DNA of 64,000 nucleotides from Adiantum capillus-veneris. Its lineage: Eukaryota > Streptophyta > Polypodiopsida > Polypodiales > Pteridaceae. Shown piece after piece: positions 1 to 10,152 of the stretch. Every line of letters starts with the position of its first letter. Position 1 is the stretch's first letter. A model generated the notes under the pieces. The model saw nothing but the letters and a program-made list of their open reading frames with translations. It had not been told where the DNA came from and did no database searches. The stretch spans positions 109,264,308 to 109,328,307 of the forward strand of contig CM043966.1 in assembly GCA_014529385.2 (NCBI GenBank), given 5' to 3'. A program made the position numbers and the translations under genes.

Positions 1-1122
1 CTCCTCCATATTTTTATTATTATTTTTACTCATTATTCTAACACCATGTGCTCATTGAGCTAAAGTCGAGCTAAAGTCCATGAATAGTCCATACACTAGT
101 CCACCATGTATATATTTCTTATTTCACCAATAATCCTCCTCCATGCATGGGTCAAGGGCAACTTGAATGCTTTGTATTATAATATGACAAAGGAGGGGCT
201 CACTCTTGGATGCATTGTACAAATTCAACAAAGGAGGGGACCACTAAAAGACTTTTGCAGGCATAAAAAACAGGCTTTTTGGTGAGAATTTTGGCACCTA
301 TCTCCACTCCGAATTGGAGCGGTGGATCAAAAGAGAAAATGTAGCCCACGCTCTGAATAATCACCCCAAATTTTTTCATGATTTTTGGAGCTACCAGCTG
401 TGAGCTATGATGTTTTTAGTGGACCCCAGTTTTCCCATGCTATGCAGCCACACTCTCTCTTTCCACTTTATCATTTTCCTCTTTCACACACACTTCTCCA
501 CTCATCATCCCCATCTCTCTCACCACTCCTCTCTGCACACTACTCACCTTCTCCTCAACCTTGAAGAATAAGAGAAACCATGGTGAACTCATACCTCCCA
601 CACACAATTCCATTCCAAAATTGACCACCTAGTCTCATTTTTTCTCCTCCAAATTACCCATATCTATCAAAAAACCACAAAATTCAGCCTCTTCTCTTAA
701 AAGATAGCATCATGGTGGTTGATTACTCAGCTTCAATTACCTTGTCTCTCAAGGAAGGTCAAGAGTGGAGAAAAAATGTACCGTCAAAGCTAGTGGACCG
801 TCAACAAGCGTCAAAATTGGCCCTACTCAAGACACTTGGAGCATCAACCTTGTAAGAAATCCACCTTTTCTTACCTCTTAAGAGTTTTTCTTCCTTATTT
901 GTATCCTACATGGATACTCCCATTGTAAATATTCAATTCCATTTGTAAATTAATACTAACTCTACTAACACTAACCCACTATGAAAAGTCCTATCACCTC
1001 CATTTCTCTCCTCTCTCTTTCCCCACCAACTTCTTGATAATTCCAAGCAAAAGAAATTAGATAAATTGCTGAAAATCTAACTCAACCATGGTTAGAGGAG
1101 TAACCCTAGCCTTCAAAATTGC

Positions 1123-1131
1123 TATAAAAGG
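1123..1131 (+). promoter_or_regulatory. TATA box of G1 LTR copy A
   Basis: TATAAAAGG lies in a block conserved in all three copies of this LTR (minus-strand equivalents at 22815-22823 and 32459-32467). It is the likely polymerase II core promoter of the retroelement. Confidence 0.6.
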
Positions 1132-1786
1132 AGGGTGTAGCTAGCATAAAAGGGGGGAGCCATAAGCAAGAGCACTATGCTATAGCTTGAGAAGCCAAGC
1201 TCAACCTCTCTAGAAGGAGCTCTTGAGTGGAAGCTCATTGTCTTATGCATGTGCATGTGTTGTAATAGGGGATTAGCAAGGGAAATCTATGCCATTGTAA
1301 GAGAGAGAGTGATCATTCAATTGAGAGTAGGAAATCTATCATTTCTCCTACTAGTGTAAGCCCAACATTCGTTGAATCAAGGAGGGTGGATTTGGACTAA
1401 GCTTGGATACTTTGTCTCCCTTCCAACGTGAAGTAATGGACAACAATGATGCGTAAGTGTTTTTGGTTTTTTTTAAGTTCTTGATAGCTTGTCTCTGGTA
1501 TTGTCATCAATCTAGCCATAAATCCCACATACTGTAAGAGGGCGACAGGGTGGAGAGGACTCCCCTGGCCTTAAGACAGTGATTGGGGTGGCTTTTCTAG
1601 TGATGTGTTGTGGTGAAATTTACGCAAGCTATGTTGAACAAGTACTAATCTCACTTTGATTTGTCATGACAGATTTGTAAGAAGGTATTAATGCAACAAG
1701 CACCCCCTCCCCCTTTCTCTCTCTTTCTTGAATATATAGTTGTGTTTGCTTGATCATTGCCGATACGTTTCAAAGCAGCCCGAGCA

Positions 1787-1789
<3 letters not shown>

Positions 1790-1841
<52 letters not shown>
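1790..1841. repeat. (CT)n microsatellite near the LTR end
   Basis: About 26 uninterrupted CT dinucleotides. The other two LTR copies carry GA tracts at the equivalent place on the opposite strand (22071-22160 and 31756-31804), so the tract belongs to the element and varies in length. Confidence 0.95.
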
Positions 1842-1844
<3 letters not shown>

Positions 1845-1932
1845 TTTTAGTGTGTGAGAGTATTCCATTGGTGTTAGGGTTAGTGTAAATTCCTTGCTTG
1901 TTTGTGGGTTGCTCTAACGATTCTCCTCTTTT

Positions 1933-2096
1933 GCGTCCTAGTTCGCTCTTAACTAGGTGGTGTCCCTTGTGTAGTTGGGATTTGGCGGTGGTTTGTTGTT
2001 TTTGGTTTGTGTTGTGTTGTGCCCCAGCCCCATTGAGCAGCACGGGAGCCTTGAAGGTCTAGAGGCCACTCTTCTTGTTGCCCGCCCCGGACCGCC
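1933..2096 (+). other. Retroelement leader with putative primer-binding region
   Basis: The segment starting GCGTCCTAGTTCGC and continuing through a TAGGTGGTG block matches the reverse complement of 31575-31750, next to LTR copy C. It is therefore the 5' untranslated leader of the same gypsy family. A TGG-starting stretch after the LTR (TGGTGTCCC here, TGGTGCCCC in copy C) could be the tRNA primer site, but I cannot assign the tRNA. Confidence 0.5.
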
Positions 2097-2099
2097 TCA

Positions 2100-2484
2100 G
2101 TGCTAAAGGCAGGGTTAGTGCATGAGGTAGAAGCACAATTGTTGAAGGAAGTGGAGGAATTGCAAAAGGAGAGAGACTGTTTGAAGCAGCAGGTTCAGCA
2201 GATGGAAGAGAATAAGAGACAGTAGCTTGCAGAGGCAGAAAAGAAAGAGGAGAATTTTACTAATAGTTTTTTGATGCAGGATGTAGCTGAGGAGAAAGTG
2301 CAGAAGAGCAGATTGATACTGTGATTGCAGATAGAGCACAAGAGGTGGAAATGGAAAAGCTGATGCAGCAGAGTCAGATGCAGTAAAGGAAGCAGAGCTG
2401 GTGGATCATAAAGTGAATGCTGAGGACCAGAGTAAGGAAGAAGCTGTGCAGCAGAGGGTGGATTCCTGATCAAGGGATATGTGA
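2100..2484 (+). pseudogene. Broken coiled-coil ORF, probable retroelement gag relic
   Basis: One reading direction gives a strongly heptad-like, Glu/Lys/Gln-rich sequence (for example LLKEVEELQKERD) interrupted by stops near 2223, 2322 and 2385 and by frame changes. Its place just after an LTR leader suggests a retroelement structural protein. No zinc knuckle or protease motif is visible, so the family is unassigned. The same composition could come from any coiled-coil protein. Confidence 0.35.
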
Positions 2485-2543
2485 ATCCGGGTCAGATTTC
2501 TGCGAAATCTACCACCGGGGCGTGCCATGTGTTGAGAGGCACA

Positions 2544-2907
2544 TGTTAGAAACTGACTCTGAATAGCTAAGTCGGATTTTGACTTATCGGATATTTACTG
2601 AGCTGTATTTTGCTAAGTCGGATGTAACTGTCTTTCAGTTGCAGTCTGCTGAATGTCTTGTGACTGGGTAGTTAAGTCGGATTTATCTATATAAGTGGGG
2701 AATATCTGCGCAAGAGGTATCTGTTCTCTGATATGAATGTGATGATGATGGTGCAGTGCAGCAACTATTCAGTGTATTGTCTCTGCTTACTCTGATATTT
2801 TTGAGTAGTCATGTTTACTGTGTCTGAATTGTTGTTAATGAAGTATGGTGGAGTAGATGGTTATTCTTGCTGTGTATGATGTTCATGTGTTGACCTAACC
2901 CACAACA
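2544..2907 (+). mobile_element. Candidate solo LTR, 364 bp
   Basis: The segment begins TGTTAG and ends CACAACA, giving the TGTT...AACA ends usual for copia-type LTRs. It contains a TATA-like TCTATATAAG near 2687 and a repeated TAAGTCGGAT motif (near 2569, 2614 and 2674). The flanking five bases (GCACA left, AAAAC right) do not match, so a clean target duplication is absent. It abuts the point where the minus-strand copia RT at 2908 is cut off, so it may have caused that truncation. Confidence 0.4.
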
Positions 2908-3449
2908 AAAACTCAAACACTTGTAATGCGAACAACTGGTGAAAAAGTCTCTTGATAATCAACACCAGCTACTTGGGAGTAACCTTTTGCAACTAAACGC
3001 ACCTTGAACTTGTCAAAAGATTCATCTGCTTTTACTTTTGTCTTATACACCCACTTACATTTAATAGTTGTACGACCAGGAGGTAATTCAGTTAGTATCC
3101 ATGTACCTTTAGAGATAAGAGAATCGTACTCTGATTCCATAGCCTCTTGCCATTGATCCTTTTGTGGTGAAGAGATAGCTTCATCATAAGTAATGGGATC
3201 TTCGGAAGTAGAAAAAGCATTATCAGCAATGTCGTCATCATAAACATGACATGATCCATGTTCAAAATCAATAGGCAGATCAAAAACAATATCAATATCA
3301 TCATTGGCAACATTCGGAATGGATGGTTGTGAAGAGGAAAGTTTCTCTATAGGAAGAGTTTCATCTTCTGAAAGAAATGGAAAAGCCTAAAACAAAGATT
3401 TAGTATCATCAGAATCATCCATGGACCATGAGCCTCCCATAAGCTGTTC
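2908..3449 (-). pseudogene. copia reverse transcriptase, N-terminal fragment
   Basis: The minus-strand frame shows the standard opening of a copia RVT_2 domain: an acidic linker, then WQEAMESEY, the KCKWVYKTK block, RLVAKGYSQ and DYQETFSPVV. These precede the palm. The frame ends about 5 residues after SPVV, so the catalytic YVDD region is absent. The acidic linker continues up to the MITE boundary at 3450. Identification of the family is secure; the fragment cannot be functional. Confidence 0.9.
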
Positions 3450-3737
3450 GGGTGAAAGCATGTTAACCTGTTGCGCTTTTTGTGCTAGTTAGCAGTTTCA
3501 AGTTAGCACATCTTCAAAAAGTTGGCGTCCGGTAAATTTTTTTACAAATAATATCAAAATTTATCGGAGGTTGTACATTTGGATTCGTTGTTTCAAGTGC
3601 TTTCTATTGATATATCATATGTCATAGATCTTGGAGATGTAGCTCAAGTTATTGTACTAGTTAGCATATGTCAAAATTGTGCTAGTTAGCATTGTCCAGG
3701 ACATGAAAAAGCATAACAAGTTAACATGCTTTCACCC
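3450..3737. mobile_element. 288-bp MITE with GGGTGAAAGCATGTTAAC terminal inverted repeats
   Basis: The left end reads GGGTGAAAGCATGTTAAC and the right end is its exact reverse complement. Inside both ends lie GTGCTAGTTAGCA-type subterminal motifs (near 3480, 3655 and 3680). It is inserted between the copia integrase and RT sequences, which continue on both sides. I could not define a target-site duplication. It has no coding capacity. The same terminal sequence recurs at 39827 and, inverted, at 46815. Confidence 0.8.
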
Positions 3738-4617
3738 ATTTGTTAAAAGTAGCATCACGATTCACAATTACTTTCTTGGAGGAAGGGTCATAGAATTTTT
3801 AGCCTTTGGAAGTGTCAGAATATCCAATAAAAATAACTTTAAGACCAGGAGCATCAAGCTTTGTTCGTGTTTCTTTGGGAACATGAATATAAGCAATACA
3901 TCCAAAGGTTCGAAAATGAGACACAGAAGGAATGTCACCTGTCCATGCTGTGATGGGTATCTTACCAGAGGGTGCAATAGTAGGAAGATGATTCTGAATA
4001 AATATTGCTGTCAAAGTAGCTTCAGCCCAAAAAACACGAGATAAGCCAAATGAATCAGCATACATCTTACAACATTGAGAATAGTGTGATTCTTTCGTTC
4101 AGCAACACCGTTCTATTGAGGCGAATATGGAATAGTGTGTTCATGATGAATTCCACTGTCAGCACAGTAACTCACAAACTCTCGAGAAACATATTCGCCT
4201 CCATTGTCACTACAAAGCTTCTTAAGGCGACAACCAGTTTGAAGTGGAATTGTTTGAAAACAGATAAGGCTTCAGGTTTTTGTCTAAGTAGGAATACAGT
4301 CGTATACCTTGAGAAATCATCAATGAAAGTAATGAAGTAGCGGTATTGTGATCTTGAAGAAGGTAGAGGTCCACATATATCAGTATGAACAAGATCCAAT
4401 ATGTCATGAGAATGAGTTGTATTTGAAAGAGCAAAGGGTTTACGATTGTGTTTCCCAAGAGCACAAAATTCACAAATTCCCATATGGGGATGGGCTTTAA
4501 GATCCATGCCATGAACAAGATCATGACGTTGAAGATCAAGGAGTTTTGAGAAATCAGCATGAACAAAACGGTGATGCCATAGTTTGCAATCATGATCACC
4601 TGAAGCAGTGACAACAT
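3738..4617 (-). pseudogene. copia integrase
   Basis: On the minus strand a Cys pair (CEFCALGKH) completes the N-terminal zinc domain near 4460. The catalytic core follows: HTDICGP, then SDNGGEY, then NGVAERKN, which supply the D, D and E of the DD(35)E triad. The C-terminal part has the usual FWAEA and HFRTFGC-like blocks (3799-4065). One in-frame stop lies just before NGVAERKN and frame changes occur between pieces. The triad is readable, but the protein is broken. Confidence 0.9.
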
Positions 4618-4620
4618 TTT

Positions 4621-4992
4621 CTACAACATCGTTGAGAGAGAGAGTTCAAACAAATTACCGTTTCGAGGAGTAGTGGGTATAGTTTGTCCATCTTTCTCAA
4701 TTCGGCATTTGGTATGATCAAATCCAACAAACAGACCAAGATCAACAAGTCTAGCAACTGAAAGAAGATTACGTTGAAGATCTGGTACATGTAATACTCC
4801 AAGATATAAGTCTCCAATACCCTTTACTTGACAAGTAGTATCATCAACAAGATAAACAACACATTGAACTGGCAGTGGATGATAGTTATGGAGCCACTTA
4901 GACTGATATGTCATATTTCTTGTAGCACCAAATCGACAATAAAAAGTGATCCATCTCGTACATGAAGTATTCTGTCTGGAGCAACTGAACAT
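4621..4992 (-). pseudogene. copia protease and GAG-pre-integrase region
   Basis: The frame contains RNMTYQ, then VKGIGDLYLGVLHVPDLQRN and LLSVARLVDLG, the typical run from the copia protease flap into the pre-integrase domain. The protease active-site triplet (normally D-S/T-G-A) is disrupted by a one-base loss near 4940; in the alternative frame an Asp precedes the Gly-Ala. A second break lies near 4625. Confidence 0.8.
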
Positions 4993-5064
4993 AGGACGTA
5001 GCTTGTTTCTGGTACAATGTTGTTTCGATGTTCAGTAGCATATGCTATTCCGATCTGTGTCGAA

Positions 5065-6107
5065 TCAACGCTTATAGCACATATGAGTGGGATGATGAGA
5101 TCGTCCACAATATTCACAACAAGAAGAAAAAGAGTCTCTAGATAAACGTGGTTGTTTTGTGGTAATATTGTGTTCTTCATCATATTGACGTGCCCAACAA
5201 TTATCTTCAGTATGGCCATTTCTGTTGCAGTAAGAACATTGCTTATTAGGAAATTTGAGACGAGAGAAAATATTACTGTGACGGCCACCTCTGCGGTTTC
5301 CTCGTTGAAATGGACGCCTTCGAGCATAAAAAGCACGTTCCATCTGTTGTGACTCAGTCTCCTCTTGTGAAATCATAGCTGTATCATGACCAGCATTAGG
5401 ACGTTCTTGACATTGAGAGTATTCAATTAAATACATGCAGGCTTGGTCGAAATCAAGACCATCTTTATTAGAGAGAATAGTAACAATGTTATCATAAGAA
5501 GAGTCCTTCACCGTATCAAGGAGAAGTGTAATCAGTTGATTTTGTGGAACAGGATCACCGGCAGCAGCAAGTTGATTAATAATAGATTTGAAAGATTCAA
5601 TATGTCCCGTCATGGAAGTACCAACTTCATATTGTAAGTTGTTAAGAAACCCTCTCAAATAAAGTATTTCTATGACAGATTTCTTCTGAAAGTTTGCAAT
5701 AAGGTACTTCCATACGTCGTGAGAAGTAGGCAGTTCATACATATCAAGCAAAAGGGAATCAGTAAGAGCAGAAAGGATATACCGACGAGATGCTTTATCA
5801 CGTCGTTGCCAATCCGTATAGGCAACATTCCAATCTTCAAATATGGTCCTTCAGTGATAAGCACGTTATCATTATCCGTATCAACAGGCTGAGATGGACA
5901 AACACGATTTCCAAGAACAACATCGGAGAGTTCATCGCCTTCAAGAATTAACAACATCGTTGCTTTCCAGCCTGGAAAACTTTGACCTTGGAAAGGAGGA
6001 AGAGAACGCTGGCCAGAAGGAAAGCCGTTGACGAGAATATTCATTGGAAAGGAGGAAGAGAACGTTGGCCAGAAGGAAAGCCGTTGACGAGAATATTCAT
6101 AGCCATA
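5065..6107 (-). pseudogene. copia gag with CCHC zinc knuckle
   Basis: The long frame 5065-5751 shows a copia gag core (YELPTSHDVWKYL; the region around MTGHIESF) and a CX2CX4HX4C knuckle: CSYCNRNGH then C five residues on. The N-terminal part, 5670-6107, starts near the MAMNILVNG segment and is shifted by two frame breaks: one caused by the 56-bp tandem duplication at 5990-6101 and one near 5840. It forms the virus-like particle shell in the family. Confidence 0.85.
5990..6101. repeat. 56-bp perfect-register tandem duplication in gag start
   Basis: Units 5990-6045 and 6046-6101 differ at about two bases (CGCTGG/CGTTGG and the last base). Because 56 is not a multiple of three, the duplication breaks the gag frame close to its start. 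Confidence 0.9.
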
Positions 6108-6862
6108 TCTTGTTGCAAGAAGACGTATAAGATAAGATCGCAGAATCTGTACACCATATATGGTGAAGGCCGCAATTGAGAATGACAGAGATATAAGGAC
6201 TTCGTTCTGTCAATGATAAACATAAGAAGGATGCTCAAGGAACGTCCAAAGATGTGAGAGACGTCACCCAAAAAAGGCAGAGTAAAGGAGACGTTAATAA
6301 TAAAAGAGTCCTCAAAATAGAGTGGCGTGAGACGCAAGATTGATGGCCACAATATGAATAACAAAAAGCTAAATCTTCTTGAAAAAGTTAACGCCAAAAT
6401 AAGAAAAAAAATCGCGGACGCTTCACGAAGAAGTAGGACGAAGAAAGCTGCGTCAAGCTCAATTGAAGTAAAAATAACATAACTTTCTGCTGCGAACTCC
6501 GATTGACGAAAACCTAGAACTCAAATCAAAGAGCTCAAGGAGACAAACAAGTTTTGGATGGAAAGTGCCATTGTGCTACGCTCCATTGCGCTTTTCCCGT
6601 TTCTCCAAATTTGAGCAGAACGCCCTGAAAAATTGAGATGAAGTTCAGGGTGTCATCAACAAGAAAACGTAATCAACGATTAGATTGATTAGCAATAAAC
6701 GCCACATAAAACACTAATCATATTCTGCTTAACACAAAACAACCACAATTAACAAGAATCAATGCTCAAAAATAAAATTTGTAGCAGTTTTGAATCTTAC
6801 ATGCAAATCGCAGACACATACTGTTTGGTCACCATGAATTGAATCGGCGCGTGATCGTTACC
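6108..6862 (-). other. copia 5' untranslated leader
   Basis: About 755 bases between the primer site and the gag start. No open frame of recognisable family was found. The stretch 6041-6397 on the minus strand is open and runs into gag, but its upstream residues resemble nothing I know. Confidence 0.5.
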
Positions 6863-6874
6863 GCTCTGATACCA
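6863..6874 (-). other. Primer-binding site, initiator tRNA-Met type
   Basis: The minus strand reads TGGTATCAGAGC, the standard copia primer site complementary to the 3' end of initiator tRNA-Met. It begins immediately after the LTR end CATCTCAACA. Confidence 0.95.
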
Positions 6875-7109
6875 TGTTGAGATGTAGAGACAAAGAGAGA
6901 GAGACGAGACAAGAGACACACCATATACGCTCCCAAAGACTGATTCATATTGAGGACAAGATACAAATATATAGGTGAGACCAAGTTGAGTAGAGTGAGC
7001 CATATATAGCTCCAAAACATTGAATTTCTCTATTCCCTTGTCCCCCATCTGTGCCAATAGAGGGGTCTTAGCTTAGGAGACTCTCCTAGCCAGTGTCTGC
7101 CTCTTAACA
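6875..7109 (-). mobile_element. copia 5' LTR, 235 bp
   Basis: On the minus strand the LTR begins TGTTAAGAGG and ends CTCAACA, directly abutting the primer site. A TATA-like TATATATG lies at 7002-7009. The outer boundary is inferred from the TGTTA start and is less certain than the inner one. Confidence 0.8.
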
Positions 7110-7961
7110 CGGTGCACAATTGATGATAGAAAAATTATTTGCAAGTTATTGTGCTTGGCTGCAAGATTCTAATTTAATGTCCTTTTAACAAAATGTGAAG
7201 TACCTCTTCGCTCGAGGTGAAGTCACCCTTCACGGTTTTGTTTTATCTTGCGTATTTGGCCTGGAGATGCCTTTTGAAGCGCGATAATATCCGCCTTTGA
7301 ATGTCTTTTGGAAGGCTTTAAAATCTTGGCTGCAGCTTTGGGTGGGAGTTCTTGTGAATACCCTTTTGAGGGGCTCGGAGGTTGTCCTCGGGTTTTGAAT
7401 GGTCTGCTCGCAGGAATAGGCTCTTTAAAAAAAGGCTCTTGGAGGCTTTGAAGGCACTTGCCTTGAGGGTAGGAGCAACGCGGGAAAGGGAGTTTAAAAA
7501 GCCTTGAAGACCTTGGAGCTTTGAGGCCGGGAGTTGTCGTGGGACTTTTGGAAATTTGAGGCCCTTGAGGCTTAGAAGGCAGCACGGTGGGAAGAGGGGC
7601 CCAACTGGGGTCGGGTAATCCGGGCAGGCGGGGACAGGCCGGGCGGTGCAGGCAGGGCCGGTCAGGCACGAGCAGGCGGGCAGGAGCGCGGGCAATCCGG
7701 GAAGTAGGGCAGCTCGCCGGGCAAAGAAAAGGTGCGCGTCAAGCGTGGGAAACTCCCCTTGCGGACCCGCTGCGCTGCAAAAAAGCAGTTTGAATTTATT
7801 TTTCGGATCCGCCCAGTGGGCGCCCAAGTGTGGCCTTTTTTCCTCTTAAAGAAAGTCAAAAGCCCCTTCTAAGCAAGGCGTTCCCACCACGTGAAAGCCT
7901 ACTTGAGGCTTTGTTTTTCCACCCTTTCCACAAAGGGTGGTGAGCATTGAATGCTCTTCTA
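7110..7961. other. Non-coding stretch with G-rich minisatellite
   Basis: No gene recognised. The part 7600-7700 is built from GGCAGG/GGGCAGGCGGG-like units and is far richer in G+C than its surroundings. Long open frames here on both strands (for example 7223-7827 minus) are low-complexity Pro/Leu- or Gly/Arg-rich products of that composition and match no family I know. Confidence 0.5.
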
Positions 7962-8013
7962 GGCGCGCGCGCGCACACACACACACACACCACACACACA
8001 TACACACACACAT
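7962..8013. repeat. (GC)n/(AC)n microsatellite
   Basis: GCGCGCGC runs into alternating AC with small interruptions; potential left-handed (Z) DNA. Confidence 0.85.
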
Positions 8014-8501
8014 TTCCCCTGTGGATTTGTTCTGTAGAAAATTCCAGAGATTGAGGGTGTATATGAGACCAAAATCAAGCAAGCTTTAGGATAGGCAAAT
8101 CAAATGCGATTTTGGCATGGGTGGACTTGACGGAAAGCTTGCGAGGAGAGCTTCGAGATGAGGTGAACAATGCAAAAGGAAAACGAGTTCAATGAATTTA
8201 ATTGAAGAGGCAAATGATGCAAAAATTGACACAAAAAAATGCAATCTAAAATACAATCCAAATGATGCTAATCCTCCTCTCTAATCAAGTCTACCTAGCC
8301 ATGGAGGGTAGTGGCCTCTTGGGTGTGCCAAGGACATGCCCACACATAGCTAGATTAGTGCTTAATTAGTGAGATATGCAACTTAACTATGAAACTGTTA
8401 ATGGGCCGTGACAACAATTATGCAATGCTAATCGATCTAATGGAGATGCTAATGATTAACACACACTAATGCATAATGACAATCCTAGCTAGCACACCAT
8501 A

Positions 8502-8514
8502 GCTCTGATACCAA
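8502..8514 (-). other. Second tRNA-iMet-type primer-binding site
   Basis: The minus strand reads TTGGTATCAGAGC next to an LTR-like end that in plus view starts TGTTAGGATT at 8516. This is the standard copia layout. The interior side, 8100-8501, holds only non-coding leader-like DNA and no gag. Confidence 0.75.
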
Positions 8515-8515
8515 A

Positions 8516-8945
8516 TGTTAGGATTTGGATCGTGCTAGCTATGGTGGATGAAAGAGAAACATGGTGCAAGTGTGTGAGTGTGTGTAAGCAAGGTTATCAC
8601 TCAAGTGAATTAGGTTCCAAGATAGATTAGCTTAGACTCATAAACACAATCTTGAGTATTGACTTAGCTTAGCAGAAGCTCACCATAGACAAGCATGTAG
8701 TGCAAATGAGTTGTTGTTTATTAATTCAAGAAATGAGCTTTAAGTAGCTCTACAGCCTTGCTCCACAGTATGTGGGATAAATCCACTCTCCTCTCCTTGA
8801 CTCACACCTTAGGACAAAGCTCACACTTTACAATCTCGATGCTAGTAGGCTCAAACTCGACTTACTTTGTGATGAGAGATCGTCCGTTAGATGAACCATA
8901 AACCACTTTGTTTGCTTCTGCTGTAGATCTAGTGGCCACCAGGTT
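8516..8945 (-). mobile_element. Candidate copia LTR fragment
   Basis: The LTR end is supported by the adjacent primer site at 8502-8514. In plus view the segment starts TGTTAGG. The far boundary cannot be placed; the end given is a guess. No related copy occurs in this window. Confidence 0.4.
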
Positions 8946-9087
8946 TACCATCAGATCCGTCGTTGTAATGACGGAGTGGGGACCTCACATAACTCTTGAA
9001 ATGATTTCAATGACATTATTTTTGAGTTAGTACCTTTACTTGTGCACCTATTTGATTTTGGTGACTTGTCACCTCTGTTGTTTAAGT

Positions 9088-9410
9088 AACACACACACAC
9101 ACACACACATACACACATATATATATGTATATGTATATATATACATATTACTATATATATATATATATATATATATAGACTCTCTCTCTCTCTCTGTGTG
9201 GTGGCAGGAGAGAGATTGAGGGAGGGATGGTGTGCTGATGGTGATGCTTGGCATGCAACACGAGGAGGGAGGGAGGGAGAGAGAGAGAGGAGAGAGGGGC
9301 ATAGAGTGTTTGCATGGTAGAGAGATATTGAAAATAAAAATAAAAAATAATAATAAATATATATAAATAAAATATATATATATATAAAACACCATTGAAC
9401 TTTAAAGAAA
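9088..9410. repeat. Cluster of AC, AT, CT, GA and A/T-rich microsatellites
   Basis: (CA)n at 9090-9110, (TA)n at 9115-9176, (CT)n at 9180-9196, GA-rich at 9258-9295, then (TAA)n/(TA)n to 9390. Open frames across it encode only Tyr-Ile and Ser-Leu runs. Confidence 0.9.
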
Positions 9411-9803
9411 ATGCATGGTTTTTTGGGGGTCACAGAGGTAGACGGGGTTTGCAGTAATGTTTGAGGCGGTAGTGGAATGAAAAAAAAAAAGTAGTGTGAA
9501 TACAATTCAATGAAAACAAAATAGCAAAGAGCAGTTTTGCACGGGCGGGGGTTGCTGCGGGGATGATAGGGATTTGCACATGGCGTAGTTAAACGATGTA
9601 GTTGAATGCAGCTGTCTTTGCTCCACTCTACCGAAAACGACACTCTTCAGCATGGTTAACCGACAGTGCATTGAGTTGAGCACGTGGGCCCTCTCACACA
9701 GCCGAAGAATTTTTGCAACTCACGTCGCTGGCTGCTTCCATTTAATTTTCATATATCTCTCACGTTGCAATGTTGCATGGCGGCCAGTGCTAAGGTGGCA
9801 AGT

Positions 9804-9806
<3 letters not shown>

Positions 9807-9847
<41 letters not shown>

Positions 9848-10106
9848 CACACACACACATACAGCAGCATCAACGAATCCATAAAGCCCTGCGTGAAGCA
9901 AACAACTCTTATGTCTCCCCATCTCTCTCTCTCTCTCTCTCTACCCCCATATACGCTGATTCACCATGTCTACAGTTCACCCTATTGAGCTACCCATCAG
10001 CCGAGTCCACTCAATAGTTCTCAATTGCCTGCACTCAAGGAGACCAACCTCTCTCCTCTCTCTCTCTCTCTCTCTCTCAACCTCAGGCCCTCCATCTTCT
10101 TGATGG

Positions 10107-10144
<38 letters not shown>
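9807..10144. repeat. Four CT tracts upstream of the trihelix relic
   Basis: CT tracts at 9807-9844, about 9922-9942, 10056-10078 and 10110-10144 lie in the 350 bases before the ATG at 10153. CT-rich 5' leaders are common in plant genes, so part of this may be an old promoter/5' UTR. No TATA box stands out. Confidence 0.8.
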
Positions 10145-10149
<5 letters not shown>

Positions 10150-10152
10150 ATC

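Larger units (their letters stand above)
1..1932 (+). mobile_element. G1-family gypsy LTR, copy A (left end outside window)
   Basis: This is a diverged third copy, in plus orientation, of the long terminal repeat seen inverted at 22063-24535 and 31745-34194. Shared blocks include the text around 380-560, the TATA region near 1123 and the section 1270-1470. The copy ends in a CT microsatellite plus about 90 bases not present in the other two copies. It is followed by the same leader that follows the LTR at 31745 on the opposite strand. The left boundary is not in the window. Short open frames inside it, such as 440-628 on the minus strand, have counterparts in the other copies but look like chance frames of LTR DNA. 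Confidence 0.75.
2908..7109 (-). mobile_element. Ty1/copia element, truncated in RT, lacks 3' LTR
   Basis: Read on the minus strand, the order is LTR (7109-6875), tRNA-iMet primer site, leader, gag, protease, integrase, start of reverse transcriptase. This protease-integrase-RT order defines copia. The element stops inside RT at about 2908, so most of RT, RNase H and the 3' LTR are missing. A MITE (3450-3737) interrupts the integrase-RT linker. Stops and frameshifts in gag, protease and integrase mark it as dead. Confidence 0.9.

Noticed and set aside
7223-7860. Long open frames on both strands (up to 169 codons)
   Set aside because: They are low-complexity products of a G-rich minisatellite, overlap in several frames and match no family.
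7962-8082. Minus-strand frame with Cys-Val run
   Set aside because: Caused by the AC microsatellite.
9069-9643. Minus-strand frame of up to 230 codons
   Set aside because: Its length comes from microsatellites coding Tyr-Ile, Val-Cys and Ser-Leu runs, with no domain.
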